A stretch of 64,000 bases of DNA from positions 496,001 through 560,000 of the forward strand of contig CAKOWQ010000001.1 of the NCBI GenBank assembly GCA_934122395.1. The letters run 5' to 3'. The notes beneath the pieces were generated by a model. It saw only the letters and a program-made list of their open reading frames with translations, did no database searches and was not told the origin of the DNA. A program made the position numbers and the translations under genes. How positions within the stretch are numbered: the first letter of the stretch is position 1; every line of letters begins with the position of its first letter. Origin of the DNA: an uncultured Bacilli bacterium. Lineage in GTDB: Bacteria; Bacillota_I; Bacilli_A; RF39; UBA660. Shown piece after piece: positions 7,665 through 17,640 of this stretch.

Positions 7665-9781
7665 GAAGTTTTTTCAATTACTTGTGATTCGTTAGCTTGT
7701 TCTTCATTACTCTTCTTAATTAAGTCATATACGATAACAGCATTAGAAGTACGAAGTAATTTATCTGCATAATTATTACATTCTTCTATATATTCATCAG
7801 TAATAACAGTATCTTTTAGAGTCATGAAGGCACTCTTTTGACTATTATAATATACTTTATTGCTTACCCAATTACCTGTAGGGAATACTACAATATTGTT
7901 TTCTCCAATATTAAATATATCATTACCTAATGCATATTTGTTATTAAATCCAAACATATTTCCAAGAGTTGGTGATACGTCATACATTCCCATAACATTA
8001 GAATTTGTTCCATGATATTTACCGTCTTTTGTCCAAATAATAAATGGAACTTTTCTATTTAATTCATATTGGTAACTATCAAATTCAACATATCCGGGAG
8101 TTGTTGATGGTAAAATACCATCGGTTGTTTTATCATAGTTATACATTTTTTGATAATCTTCTTTAGGAAGTCTTGCATCATGATCGCCATATAATACTAT
8201 AACTGTATTTTCTAGAACTCCTGCTTCATCTAATTCATTAATAAATTCTCCAAGTGCACTATCAGCATAATGAACTGATTTTAAATATCTACCTAATTTA
8301 GTGTTTTCTAGATATGGATAATCCACTTGATCATATTGGCCAGTTTCTTCATTATAAACAGTCTCATGTAAAGCTAGATCAAATTCACCATACTTATCAA
8401 CTTCTGAAAATGGTGTATGATTTGTTAACATTATAACTGTTCCATAAAATTGCTCATGTTCTTCATTTATTTTTTTAATTTTCTCTGCTGATTGACGGAA
8501 GAATGATTTATCTGAAATACCTAGTCCAATAACTTCATCTATATCATAATCACTTTTGGCATAAAATTTATCATATCCTATAGCTTTATACATAATTCTT
8601 CTATTCCAATAATCCGCATTATTTCCATGCATAGAGAAAGTGTAATACCCTTTATCTTTCAATAGTTTCTGAGTAGTAATATAATATCTATCATAATAAC
8701 TACCGAAAGCAGTACCACTATTAGATGGCATTAATGATGTGCTATAAGTAAATTCGCTATCACTACTTGTACCAACACTAACTTGTGAATAAAAATTATT
8801 AAAATATAATCCGCTATTTGCTAATTTGTTTAAATTTGGTGTTACTTCTTGTCCATTGAATTTTAGTCCTATTACAAAGTTTTGCATACTTTCAGCATGA
8901 ATTGCAATTATATTTTTTCCCTCATAAATTCCAGTATACTTGTTAGTTTGAACTGGTTTTTCTTCTTTAAAGTATTCTTTAAATGTACGCATTGCTTCAT
9001 CATATCCAAATAAAGAAGTAATTTTTGGTTCTATACTTTTAAATAAATCGTTTAAATGATATGTATAAATACCATATTTCATAACGATGTATTCACGATT
9101 CCATTGTTTTACTAAACGTCCTATATCAGTTGATGTTAAAGTAGTAGAAAATACAATGGCACAAACAACACCAACAGCTAAAGTTTTTAATGCTTTTGGT
9201 CTGTCAATATAATCATTAGTATTTTTCTTTTCTTCTTTTGATTTTTTTAAACATAGAATAATCATAATGATTGGTGTTAATAAATATATAAAGTCTTTTG
9301 GTTTCATTACATTTTCAACAACTGCATCTCCTACTTGTCCAATAAACTTTAAAGTGGACAATAATGATATAGATGAAAACGATGTATAAAATGTATAATA
9401 TGAAGAATTTATCATACATATCGCTGTTAATATAATAGTTATTGTTAGATAATAAATTTTTCTTCCTCTATTTTTAAATAGAAAACCAAATGATCCTACA
9501 ATTACCACAAATGCAAAATCTGCTAAAAGTGGTTGAAATGCAAAAAAATTACTTACATTATTCATAGTAAACATTCTTAAAAGAAATGCGTTAATTACGT
9601 TTAAAATAACAAAAACACAAAAAATAATATTCTCTAAAAAAGCTTTTTTTAATTTGCTTAATAAGCTAAGAATATATTTTCCAGGATTTGCTATTATTTT
9701 ATCTATTTTATCTTTTATTACTTGCTTTTTATTAACTTGTTTTTTATTAATCTGCTTATTGTTTTTAATCTTTTTTTTCAT
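7658..9781 (-). CDS. LTA synthase family membrane sulfatase (LtaS-like)
   Basis: Membrane enzyme of the alkaline phosphatase/sulfatase superfamily that transfers glycerol phosphate from phosphatidylglycerol to build lipoteichoic acid. It has a lysine-rich cytosolic N-terminus and about five membrane segments (roughly 50-70, 85-103, 110-127, 163-178, 198-213). The extracellular catalytic domain starts near residue 288 (IIAIHAES). The nucleophile region is GTSSDSEF near 337-344; by my alignment the S. aureus catalytic Thr is Ser339 here. The metal ligand DHD is near 531. It is 707 aa, slightly long. LtaS versus a paralogue such as YqgS or YfnI cannot be settled. Confidence 0.88.
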   Translation of the reverse strand: MKKKIKNNKQINKKQVNKKQVIKDKIDKIIANPGKYILSLLSKLKKAFLENIIFCVFVILNVINAFLLRMFTMNNVSNFFAFQPLLADFAFVVIVGSFGFLFKNRGRKIYYLTITIILTAICMINSSYYTFYTSFSSISLLSTLKFIGQVGDAVVENVMKPKDFIYLLTPIIMIILCLKKSKEEKKNTNDYIDRPKALKTLAVGVVCAIVFSTTLTSTDIGRLVKQWNREYIVMKYGIYTYHLNDLFKSIEPKITSLFGYDEAMRTFKEYFKEEKPVQTNKYTGIYEGKNIIAIHAESMQNFVIGLKFNGQEVTPNLNKLANSGLYFNNFYSQVSVGTSSDSEFTYSTSLMPSNSGTAFGSYYDRYYITTQKLLKDKGYYTFSMHGNNADYWNRRIMYKAIGYDKFYAKSDYDIDEVIGLGISDKSFFRQSAEKIKKINEEHEQFYGTVIMLTNHTPFSEVDKYGEFDLALHETVYNEETGQYDQVDYPYLENTKLGRYLKSVHYADSALGEFINELDEAGVLENTVIVLYGDHDARLPKEDYQKMYNYDKTTDGILPSTTPGYVEFDSYQYELNRKVPFIIWTKDGKYHGTNSNVMGMYDVSPTLGNMFGFNNKYALGNDIFNIGENNIVVFPTGNWVSNKVYYNSQKSAFMTLKDTVITDEYIEECNNYADKLLRTSNAVIVYDLIKKSNEEQANESQVIEKTSK

Positions 9782-9836
9782 AAACCCAACCTCGCTTACT
9801 ACATTATATCACTACATGTATTTTTTTACAAATATA

Positions 9837-9863
9837 AAAAATAATTACAAATCAGTAATTATT
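9837..9863 (-). terminator. Intrinsic terminator after the 9864 gene
   Basis: The stem AAATAATTAC/GTAATTATTT has a loop of about 6 nt, ends next to the stop codon at 9864, and is followed on the minus strand by a T-rich run. Confidence 0.6.
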
Positions 9864-10832
9864 TTAATTTTTAAGAGTTATATATTTACATTTTACCTTT
9901 TCTTTATCTAAGCTTTTAAGTGTATCAAAAATGCTATCTATTGATTTAGAAACAGCTCCCATACTTACTTCATCTAATTCTTGTAATTCAGTTTCAAGTC
10001 CTTCTATCTGCCCATCATAAGATGGAGTATTAAGAATTGGTGCAATGCTTGCTTTAAGATAGGAATGAAACATTTTCCTATCATCTTTATTTGTAAGCAA
10101 ATCATCTTCTATCTCATCATTACTACAAATCAATGTATTGAGAGCTCTTCTAGCAAAATCACTTCCTATTGAAATCACTTGGTTAAGCATAACCTCCTGT
10201 GGAACTTTATAATAATCAGCAATTAAAGGATAAGAAAAATACAAATAATCAGTATCTTTGTTATCCAAAAAATGTCTTTCAGCATTTTCTGAAATAAATA
10301 TTAATTGGTACTTAACTTTAGAAAGCCTATTTCTTCCTGAAGTACTATTGATATCCTTTTCATTAAAATATAAAAATGCCCTTTCAATATCACCTGTTAT
10401 TGCTTCACCAAGTCTTCTCATTATAATAGCATTTGGTGCTATAAGTTCTACTATCTGTTTTAAACTACTATCACCTTCCATGGCTCTAATATAAACTCTA
10501 TTTTTAATTCTTTCTTTACTTAAAGCACTAAAATTGTGGCAATTAAAAGCCGTATCAATATTAGAAGAGCATGATAGAACTTCTTCTGTATATCGATCAT
10601 CTACTGCTTCATATATATCAGATGCTTTTTCTATCGTTACTTCTAACTCGTCATATAATTCTTCTTCTAACTCAATTAATCTTCTTAATTCGTCTATCGC
10701 TTCTATTCTTTTTTCTTGTGATAAATAATCATCTCCTATTTCATCTAAAAAAAGTATTTTATACATTTTATTAATAGAATCTGTAACTTCAAATATCTTA
10801 AAACATGTTTTTTGATCATTAGTGCTTAACAT
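9864..10832 (-). CDS. Hypothetical soluble helical protein, 322 aa
   Basis: Not recognised. It is predicted cytosolic and mostly helical, with an acidic N-terminal half (a Glu/Asp-rich heptad-like stretch at about residues 35-75). There is no signal peptide and no membrane segment. Several cysteines are present (Cys10, CSSN, CHNF, LICSND), but no spaced metal motif. The start at 10832 is supported by GGGGTGAAGGTAC. It stands alone between two terminators, so it is monocistronic. Confidence 0.7.
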   Translation of the reverse strand: MLSTNDQKTCFKIFEVTDSINKMYKILFLDEIGDDYLSQEKRIEAIDELRRLIELEEELYDELEVTIEKASDIYEAVDDRYTEEVLSCSSNIDTAFNCHNFSALSKERIKNRVYIRAMEGDSSLKQIVELIAPNAIIMRRLGEAITGDIERAFLYFNEKDINSTSGRNRLSKVKYQLIFISENAERHFLDNKDTDYLYFSYPLIADYYKVPQEVMLNQVISIGSDFARRALNTLICSNDEIEDDLLTNKDDRKMFHSYLKASIAPILNTPSYDGQIEGLETELQELDEVSMGAVSKSIDSIFDTLKSLDKEKVKCKYITLKN

Positions 10833-10887
10833 GTACCTTCACCCCTAAACAGTTTTTATATTATAACAAGAGCATAAGAAAAAAACA

Positions 10888-10917
10888 ATAAAAAAATGAA
10901 TAGATAAACTATTCATT
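10888..10917 (-). terminator. Intrinsic terminator overlapping the yihY-like stop
   Basis: A 9-bp stem AATGAATAG/CTATTCATT (10895-10903 with 10909-10917) has loop ATAAA and is followed on the minus strand by TTTTTTATTG. Its 5' arm encodes the last residues and stop of the YihY-like gene. Confidence 0.75.
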
Positions 10918-11727
10918 CTTAGTTAATTGATATTTAGTAACATTTAAACCCATTCCTAGTACAAATATATATGCCAAAATGTATATCCACCACATAAGTA
11001 CTAATATACTTGATAGACTACCATACAAGTTACTATAATTACTAAAGTTAGCTACATATATAGAATAGAGTCTAGTTACTATTACCCAACTGGCACTAGT
11101 AAAAATAGCACCATAACTAACCTCTTTGGGATTAATTGTAATATCAGGTGCCATTATATATAACAACTTAACTGATATAAATACTAATAGAAACGATAGT
11201 GGATATTTAAGACAAGTATATGTGAATTTAATTATATTACCAAAAGTAGTACTAGTAACACTTTGAAGTAATTTTATAATCATATCACCACAAACAGGTA
11301 CTATAAATATAAATAATAATAAACAAATTAGTACTGCCATCATTACTATTGATTTTAATCTTCTTGTAACAAAGAATTTATCTTTAACATTATATATTTT
11401 ATTTGATGCAATAATCATTGAATTAGTTCCATTAGAAGCAAGTATTAGTGCCGATGTAAATAATATTATCGCATTAGTATTAGCTTTAGCACTACTAGCT
11501 AAAGTATTAATCATATTTATCATTGCTTCTGGAATATTACTTATAATTAAGTCTTTTGAAAAATCAGTAGAGATATTAAACTGTGAAAAGATACTTATAA
11601 ATAATGCAGCTAATGGAACAATAGTTACAAGAAAAAAGAAAGATAATTGACCTGGTAGAATTAGCATTTCTGGTTTTCTTATATTTTTAATTAACCTATT
11701 ATATAAAACTTCAATCCTTCTTCTCAT
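10909..11727 (-). CDS. YihY/BrkB family membrane protein
   Basis: Polytopic inner-membrane protein of 272 aa with about six hydrophobic segments. The first carries the family hallmark around LPGQLSFFFLVTIVPLAALF, and a later segment has the conserved GAIFTSASWVIVTRLYSIY. Family members were once called ribonuclease BN in error; their transport role is unresolved. The start (MRRRIEVL) is preceded by AAGGAAAGATAAAA. It lies 15 bp downstream of the GGDEF-like sensor gene and probably shares its transcript, which ends in the overlapping terminator. Family assignment is firm; substrate unknown. Confidence 0.88.
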   Translation of the reverse strand: MRRRIEVLYNRLIKNIRKPEMLILPGQLSFFFLVTIVPLAALFISIFSQFNISTDFSKDLIISNIPEAMINMINTLASSAKANTNAIILFTSALILASNGTNSMIIASNKIYNVKDKFFVTRRLKSIVMMAVLICLLLFIFIVPVCGDMIIKLLQSVTSTTFGNIIKFTYTCLKYPLSFLLVFISVKLLYIMAPDITINPKEVSYGAIFTSASWVIVTRLYSIYVANFSNYSNLYGSLSSILVLMWWIYILAYIFVLGMGLNVTKYQLTKNE

Positions 11728-11742
11728 TTTTATCTTTCCTTA

Positions 11743-13779
11743 TTATTTATAATCTTCTTTATTAGTTCTCATTTCTAATGTTGCTTCATTTATAGCATCA
11801 TCTATAGTTTTAATTTCATCCATAATCATACTGTAACCCAAAGCAGCTCCAAAGCCGTATGGTAAACCTTTAAATTCTTTAGTTAACTTATTTGTGTAAG
11901 TAGATATTTGTTGCTCACTATATCCAACTAAATAGATTAAGAACTCATTTCCATCTGTTCTTACTATTTCACTGTTTTCTAGTTGAGTATTAACTAAAAT
12001 GCTTGCAGCCTTAATAATTAATTTATCTCCTGCTTCATGTCCATAGTTGTCATTAACATATTTAATGTTATTCAAATCAATAATTACAATAGCTTGTGGA
12101 TATTTATTCGTTTCATTCCAAGCTTTTATATTTAAGTTCAAATAGTTACGGTTTTTTAGTGAAGTAAGCATGTCTGTATATTTTTTTCTTTCTTCTTTTT
12201 TTACCGTTTTTACTTTATGACGTTTCTTTAGAAGTACGTACATAATAGTTAATACTATAAGAGGTACAAATATAATTGCTAAGATAATTATATATAGTTG
12301 TTCAAAAGTTGTTCTATCTACAATTGATGGATTTAGACTATTTAATCCACTATTTCTATAACGATAATAAGAATTAGTGTTAATTATATAGTTGAATAAA
12401 TCATAAAATGCCTTATTATCAGTCTTTATCATATAATTATAATCATTAGTCATAATACCATTATAAAGAACTTCATAGTTTTTAAATTTACCATTTTTGT
12501 TAATGGTATATACTTCTTTGTCAATAACTATAACACCATCTTTAGTTTTTGAGAGCATCTTGTCTATATTATCATATGGTGTTAAGTTTGCTTTACTGTT
12601 ATCTCTAAAATAATCATATAAAGCATTATTATTTAAAATACTAGTTTTTATTCCTTTTAAAGCTTCAAAAGAGTTAATAACATAAGCATTTTTAGTTTTA
12701 GATAATACTACATACTCTTCAATAAATGTAGAACTAGTTGCTTTATAATTATCTTTTGAATAATTATAATAGTTAAAGTATATATCTATTTCACCTTTGT
12801 CAATTGCTTTTTTTAATTCTTCTATTGATTTGTATTTTTTAAATGTAAAATCTATTCCTGTTAATCTTTCGATTCTATTAATATATTCTCCACTTATACC
12901 GACTAATTTTTTATCTATTGTTGCTTCATAAGGTGAATTTTCTACATAACCATAAACATAGTTTTTAGATAATAAATCTGCTTTTGTTTTATCATTAATA
13001 TTATTATTAGAAATGTAATAATCTAGAAGATGTTCATTATAATAATTAACATATTTTTTATTTTTCCAATTTTCATAATATTTTTTCACGATTTGGTTTA
13101 ATTTATCATTATTATCACTTAATGTTAAAACCAATTTATTATTCATTTCTGTTAAAGTATAATTTATAAAATATTCATCATTAGCAATGGTTTTATCCAA
13201 ATACATAAGATTTGGAATAATTATACATTCAACTGTTCCATCATCTAATGCTTCAGTCATTTTTTCAATAGTATCATAAGGTTTGTATGTTACATTAGTT
13301 CCAGTTTTTAAATAATAACTTATTTCTCCAACATCACTAGTAAATACTCCTACTGTTATGTCTTTAAAATCAGTTACCCTATTTATTTTTAAATTGCTTT
13401 TACTTATAACTATATAAACATCTTCACCTAGTAAAAGATCTTTATCACTTAGTTGTTCATCATTTCTTAAAACTCTAAATCTTAATCCGTTACTAGCTGG
13501 TTTACTAGTTTTAAGATATGGAATTACATTAAACTCTAATCCTGTATCTTTTTGAAAATCATCTATAAATTCATAGAAAACTCCATTTTCACCATATACT
13601 GGATAATTGCTAATTAATTCGAAATCATAAATTGTAGATACATTAGATTCTATCCACTTTCTATCATTTACTGTAAGAGAATTAATATCTTCTTTATTAA
13701 AGTAAAAATAAAGTGATAAAAATACTATTAAAGCAATTAAAACTGGTACTAGAATAATTAGTTTTTTATTCAGTTTCAT
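11743..13779 (-). CDS. Membrane sensor with two solute-binding-like domains and degenerate GGDEF
   Basis: The 678-aa protein has an N-terminal membrane anchor (about residues 8-26). Two extracellular domains resemble periplasmic amino-acid-binding proteins (about 40-240 and 270-470). A second membrane segment (about 490-515) is followed by a cytosolic GGDEF domain. The metal/substrate segment IDLNNIKYVNDNYGHEAGD is intact, but the signature GGDEF reads DGNEF near residue 605, losing the first Gly and the acidic third position. Diguanylate cyclase activity is therefore doubtful; it may bind GTP or act as a sensor only. It overlaps the 3' end of the upstream gene by 14 bp. Confidence 0.82.
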   Translation of the reverse strand: MKLNKKLIILVPVLIALIVFLSLYFYFNKEDINSLTVNDRKWIESNVSTIYDFELISNYPVYGENGVFYEFIDDFQKDTGLEFNVIPYLKTSKPASNGLRFRVLRNDEQLSDKDLLLGEDVYIVISKSNLKINRVTDFKDITVGVFTSDVGEISYYLKTGTNVTYKPYDTIEKMTEALDDGTVECIIIPNLMYLDKTIANDEYFINYTLTEMNNKLVLTLSDNNDKLNQIVKKYYENWKNKKYVNYYNEHLLDYYISNNNINDKTKADLLSKNYVYGYVENSPYEATIDKKLVGISGEYINRIERLTGIDFTFKKYKSIEELKKAIDKGEIDIYFNYYNYSKDNYKATSSTFIEEYVVLSKTKNAYVINSFEALKGIKTSILNNNALYDYFRDNSKANLTPYDNIDKMLSKTKDGVIVIDKEVYTINKNGKFKNYEVLYNGIMTNDYNYMIKTDNKAFYDLFNYIINTNSYYRYRNSGLNSLNPSIVDRTTFEQLYIIILAIIFVPLIVLTIMYVLLKKRHKVKTVKKEERKKYTDMLTSLKNRNYLNLNIKAWNETNKYPQAIVIIDLNNIKYVNDNYGHEAGDKLIIKAASILVNTQLENSEIVRTDGNEFLIYLVGYSEQQISTYTNKLTKEFKGLPYGFGAALGYSMIMDEIKTIDDAINEATLEMRTNKEDYK

Positions 13780-14245
13780 TTTCAGTCACCTGTCTATCTT
13801 TCGTCCATGTAAGCCCGTCTTTACCATTTTGCTTATATCCAATAATTGGAAAATCATTTAATGCCTCATTATCCTTTTTTACAAATATTTGTATGTCATA
13901 GAATTTTAATTGCTCGGCATCAAACTTTTCCAAACTTGTTGCAGCTATTGATTTTGCATCATCCTTAGTAACCTCATCTTTAACAGTAATTATAATATTA
14001 ACTATTTTTCCTTTTAAATCAGTTGTTACAGATGTAACATTATCATTTGAAGTTAACTTATCTTTAATTTCTTCATATTGTTTATCAGTGATTTCTACTG
14101 CTTCAATACCATCAAGTCTATTTCCATAAGCTTGGCGTCTACCGCTTGTAAATAATAAATTGTATAAATAAGCCCCAATTAATACAACAACTACAAATAT
14201 TACTATTACTAACGTTGTTAATTTATTCTTTTTTATATATTCCAT
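13766..14245 (-). CDS. Single-pass membrane protein, 159 aa
   Basis: Unrecognised family. It has a lysine-rich N-terminus, one membrane segment (about residues 9-28) and an outside domain of about 130 aa with alternating strands and helices. An open frame extends to 14290, but GGAGGTATTT directly precedes ATG 14245, which fixes the start. The last 14 bp overlap the GGDEF-like sensor gene, implying translational coupling. It may be an accessory or extracellular partner of that sensor; this rests on context only. Confidence 0.7.
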   Translation of the reverse strand: MEYIKKNKLTTLVIVIFVVVVLIGAYLYNLLFTSGRRQAYGNRLDGIEAVEITDKQYEEIKDKLTSNDNVTSVTTDLKGKIVNIIITVKDEVTKDDAKSIAATSLEKFDAEQLKFYDIQIFVKKDNEALNDFPIIGYKQNGKDGLTWTKDRQVTENETE

Positions 14246-14299
14246 AAATACCTCCATAATGATTATACACCAGCATTTGTGTTTTATCAATTTATATAA

Positions 14300-15715
14300 T
14301 TATTTGGATAATTCTTCTAGAAATAATTTATTTACTAATTCTGGATTAGCACTACCTTTAGTCTTTTTCATTACTTGACCTACAAAATATTTAAATAATC
14401 TTTCATTTCCGCTTTTATAAGCAGAAACATTATCACCATTACTATCTATTATATTCTTAATAATTACTCTTAAGTCATCATCACTTAATTTACTGATTCC
14501 GTGATTCTTTAACAGTGTCTCAATTTCATCATTTGTCTCAAATAAGTCGTTTAATATTTCTTTAAATATTTTGCTACTCATGTCACCACTATTAAGCATG
14601 TTTACTACTTTTATGAATTTTTCATCACTAAAGCAAGTATCTTTCATAGTTTTATTATTTTTATTTAAATATGCAGCAATATCACCTAATAATAAATTAC
14701 TTGCAATAACTAAGTTAATATTCTTATCTAAGTATTTATTTAAGTACTCAGATACTTCTCTATTTTGAATAATTTTATTAGCATTAATTAGGCTTATCCC
14801 ATTTTCTAGATATATTTTTCTTCTTTCGTCTGCTAACATAGGAATTTTTTTCTTTATTTCATCTATATGTTCATCAGATAATGTTACAAAAGGAATATCC
14901 GCTTCAGGGAAATAACGATAGTCATTACCTGTTTCTTTAACCCTCATCAGAATAGTAGAATTTGTTTTGTCATCGAAACGTCTAGTTTCTTCGTGCAATG
15001 TTTTACCTTCGTTAAGCAGTTCTTCTTGACGTTTAATTTCACTTTCTACCGCAATACCTACATTAGTAATAGAACCAATGTTTTTAACTTCTATTTTAGT
15101 ACCTAATTCTTCTGTTTTACTGATAGATACATTAACATCACATCTCATGCTTCCTTCTTCTATTTTACAGTCAGAAACATCAGCATATAAAAGTAATTCT
15201 CTTAATTTTTCTAGATAAAGAATTGCTTCTTTACTGCTAGAAATATCTGGTTTAGTAACTATTTCTACTAAAGGTACTCCTGCTCTATTGAAGTCTAGTA
15301 ATGAGCTATTATTATAGTGGATACTCTTACAAGTATCTTCTTCTATATGGATATCATGAATCCCTATTTTTTTAAGTTTTCCATCTACTTCTATTTCAAC
15401 ATATCCATCTACGCCAATAGGAGTTCTTGCTTGAGTTATCTGGTAACCTTTAGGTAAGTCTGGATAAAAGTAATTTTTTCTATCAAAGTGCATTTTTTTA
15501 TTTATCTTACAATTAAGAATAAGTGCAGCGGTTAAGGCTTTGTTAACTACTTCTTTGTTTAATGTAGGAAGAACACCAGGGTATCCTAAATCTACTACAT
15601 TAACGTTAGTATTTGCTATATTGGCATATCCATTTACTGAATTAGAAAATATCTTAGTTACTGTTTTTAATTCTGCATGGACTTCTATTCCTACAGTTGG
15701 TTTATAATTACTCAT
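14300..15715 (-). CDS. gatB: Asp-tRNA(Asn)/Glu-tRNA(Gln) amidotransferase subunit B
   Basis: GatB binds the misacylated tRNA and phosphorylates its side chain so that ammonia from GatA can amidate it. The N-terminal GIEVHAEL, the tRNA/ATP segment DRKNYFYPDLPKGYQ, EEDTCKS and DFNRAGVPLVEIVT are all present. The C-terminal YqeY-like tail (about residues 330-471) includes KGSANP. Length of 471 aa is typical. It starts with GAGGTGAAATA upstream and shares one base with the gatA stop. It forms the third cistron of gatCAB. Presence of GatCAB implies lack of GlnRS and/or AsnRS. Confidence 0.97.
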   Translation of the reverse strand: MSNYKPTVGIEVHAELKTVTKIFSNSVNGYANIANTNVNVVDLGYPGVLPTLNKEVVNKALTAALILNCKINKKMHFDRKNYFYPDLPKGYQITQARTPIGVDGYVEIEVDGKLKKIGIHDIHIEEDTCKSIHYNNSSLLDFNRAGVPLVEIVTKPDISSSKEAILYLEKLRELLLYADVSDCKIEEGSMRCDVNVSISKTEELGTKIEVKNIGSITNVGIAVESEIKRQEELLNEGKTLHEETRRFDDKTNSTILMRVKETGNDYRYFPEADIPFVTLSDEHIDEIKKKIPMLADERRKIYLENGISLINANKIIQNREVSEYLNKYLDKNINLVIASNLLLGDIAAYLNKNNKTMKDTCFSDEKFIKVVNMLNSGDMSSKIFKEILNDLFETNDEIETLLKNHGISKLSDDDLRVIIKNIIDSNGDNVSAYKSGNERLFKYFVGQVMKKTKGSANPELVNKLFLEELSK

Positions 15716-17166
15716 TATTTCACCTCTTTTGCATTTAAATCTAAGTTTAATTTTTTCTCGATGAACGCTGCTAATTGATACATTTTAGCTTCTTCAAAAC
15801 TGTCTCCTATTATATGTAATCCAATAGGCATATTATCTTTATTAAATCCAACAGGTACGTTCATACCAGGAAGTCCTGCCATATTAACTGGAATTACTAG
15901 GACATCGTCTAAATAGTTCTGAAGTGGGTCATCTAAATTATCAGTTAATTTATATGCAACAGTAGTTGCTGTAGGTCCAATAATTAAATCATATTTTTTA
16001 AATGCTTCTTTAAAGCTTTTTCTGATGTCATCTCTTATTTGTAGAGCTTTATTATAATAAATAGTAGCGTTTTCTCCACTTAATAGGTATGAACCAACCA
16101 TTATTCTTCTTTTTACTTCGTCTCCAAAACCTTCTTGTCTAGTTCTTTTATATAAATCTTCAACATTTTTAGGATTTTCACAAGAGTATCCATAACGAAT
16201 ACCATCAAATCTTGCTAGATTGCTACTTGCTTCACCCATGGCGATTATTTGATATAGGTTAACGGCATTTTCAATATAATCAATGTCAATGTATTCAACT
16301 GTTGCGCCCCACTCTTTTAATTGTTCGATTATTTCTTCTATTTTTTGTTTTACTTCAGATGATACTACTTCACTCATAAAGTAATTAGGAACAGCTATTT
16401 TCATACCAGCTATATCTTTACCAATTAATCTTGTATAGTCTTCTACTTCTCTATTAGAAGAAGTTAAATCTTTATCATCACTACCGCTTATAACATTAAG
16501 TAATAAAGCGTTTTCATAAACATTTCTACTCATTGGACCAATTTGGTCAAGACTGGAAGCGAAAGCAACTAATCCATAACGAGATACTCTACCATAAGTT
16601 GGTTTCATTCCTACCAATCCACAGTAACTTGCTGGTTGTCTAATAGACCCCCCTGTATCTGTTCCAAGTGATAAAGGTACTAAATGACTTGCAACTGATA
16701 CTGCACTTCCTCCAGAAGATCCTCCAGATATTCTAGTCTTATCCCATGGATTTTTAGGTGCTCCAAAATAACTTGTTCTACTAGTTGACCCCATTGCAAA
16801 TTCATCCATGTTACATTTACCAATGATAATCATATTTTTAGAGTTTATTTTTTCTACTACAGTTGCATCGTATATAGGAATAAAGTTCTCTAATATGTGA
16901 GATGCACAAGTAGTTTTTAAATCTTTAGTTACAATATTATCTTTAACAGCTATAGGGATTCCAAATAAGATATTATTAACTGGAACATTTTCTAATTCTT
17001 TAGCTTTCTTTATTGCTTCTTCTTTATTTAAAGTTATGAAAGCATTTAAGTCTTTATTTTGTTCTATTCTATCAAAACACTCATTAACCAAATCGATTGG
17101 TTTAATTTTTTTGTCTTTTAATAATGCATTTATTTCACTAATACTTAAATCTAGATACTTATTCAT
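15715..17166 (-). CDS. gatA: Asp-tRNA(Asn)/Glu-tRNA(Gln) amidotransferase subunit A
   Basis: Amidase-signature glutaminase that releases ammonia for GatB. The catalytic Ser-cisSer-Lys set is visible: Lys in IAVKDNI (about residue 73) and the serine cluster RISGGSSGGSAVSVA (about 145-159), followed by LGTDTGGSIRQPAS. Length is 483 aa. The start at 17166 has GGTGATGTTAA upstream and overlaps the 3' end of gatC by 8 bp. The tight packing shows an operon with balanced expression. Confidence 0.98.
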   Translation of the reverse strand: MNKYLDLSISEINALLKDKKIKPIDLVNECFDRIEQNKDLNAFITLNKEEAIKKAKELENVPVNNILFGIPIAVKDNIVTKDLKTTCASHILENFIPIYDATVVEKINSKNMIIIGKCNMDEFAMGSTSRTSYFGAPKNPWDKTRISGGSSGGSAVSVASHLVPLSLGTDTGGSIRQPASYCGLVGMKPTYGRVSRYGLVAFASSLDQIGPMSRNVYENALLLNVISGSDDKDLTSSNREVEDYTRLIGKDIAGMKIAVPNYFMSEVVSSEVKQKIEEIIEQLKEWGATVEYIDIDYIENAVNLYQIIAMGEASSNLARFDGIRYGYSCENPKNVEDLYKRTRQEGFGDEVKRRIMVGSYLLSGENATIYYNKALQIRDDIRKSFKEAFKKYDLIIGPTATTVAYKLTDNLDDPLQNYLDDVLVIPVNMAGLPGMNVPVGFNKDNMPIGLHIIGDSFEEAKMYQLAAFIEKKLNLDLNAKEVK

Positions 17167-17455
17167 TTAACATCACCGGAACTTCCACAAAATTACCATT
17201 ATGTTTAGGTACATTTTTCATTATTTCATCATTTGTTAACATTTCACCTTTAACGTCTTCTCTTAAATTAGCGTCATGGTCATGTGGTGCGATTAGTAAT
17301 TCTTCATCATAATCATTTACTTCTTTTATCTTATCAACCGCATCCAGTATTTTTTTTAATTCTACTTGATACTTTTCTATTTCTTCTTCACTTACTGCAA
17401 TACGGGCTAAGTGAGCTACGTGTAATACTTCTTCTTTTGTTAATCTATCAGCCAT
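17159..17455 (-). CDS. gatC: Asp-tRNA(Asn)/Glu-tRNA(Gln) amidotransferase subunit C
   Basis: Small chaperone-like subunit (98 aa) that wraps GatA and GatB together. It shows the family pattern LTKEEVLHVAHLARIAVSEE, a middle helix, LREDVKGEM and the C-terminal NFVEVPVML. The frame extends to 17473, but GGAGGTAATT fixes the start at ATG 17455 (MADRLTKEEV). First gene of gatCAB; a candidate promoter is at 17477-17503. Confidence 0.96.
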   Translation of the reverse strand: MADRLTKEEVLHVAHLARIAVSEEEIEKYQVELKKILDAVDKIKEVNDYDEELLIAPHDHDANLREDVKGEMLTNDEIMKNVPKHNGNFVEVPVMLNE

Positions 17456-17476
17456 AATTACCTCCAATACCAATAT

Positions 17477-17503
17477 ATTATACCAAAAATAGGCGTATTT
17501 GAA
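17477..17503 (-). promoter_or_regulatory. Candidate promoter of gatCAB
   Basis: On the minus strand, TATAAT (17477-17482) lies about 22 bp upstream of the gatC start, with TTCAAA (17498-17503) as a possible -35 at a short 15-bp spacing. The -10 is perfect and the -35 is uncertain. Confidence 0.4.
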
Positions 17504-17504
17504 T

Positions 17505-17532
17505 AGAAAAAAAATAACTCTTTCGAGTTATT
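17505..17532 (-). terminator. Intrinsic terminator upstream of gatCAB
   Basis: An 8-bp stem AATAACTC/GAGTTATT (17513-17520 with 17525-17532) has loop TTTC and is followed on the minus strand by TTTTTTTTC. It would end transcripts coming from the phosphatidyltransferase gene. Confidence 0.7.
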
Positions 17533-17640
17533 AGGCACTTAATCATATATCACCATATGATATTAATATAATGAACGATTATTTTAAATTTTATACTTTT
17601 AATTTTTTCTTTTTATTATATAATTGTACTAGGTGATAAA

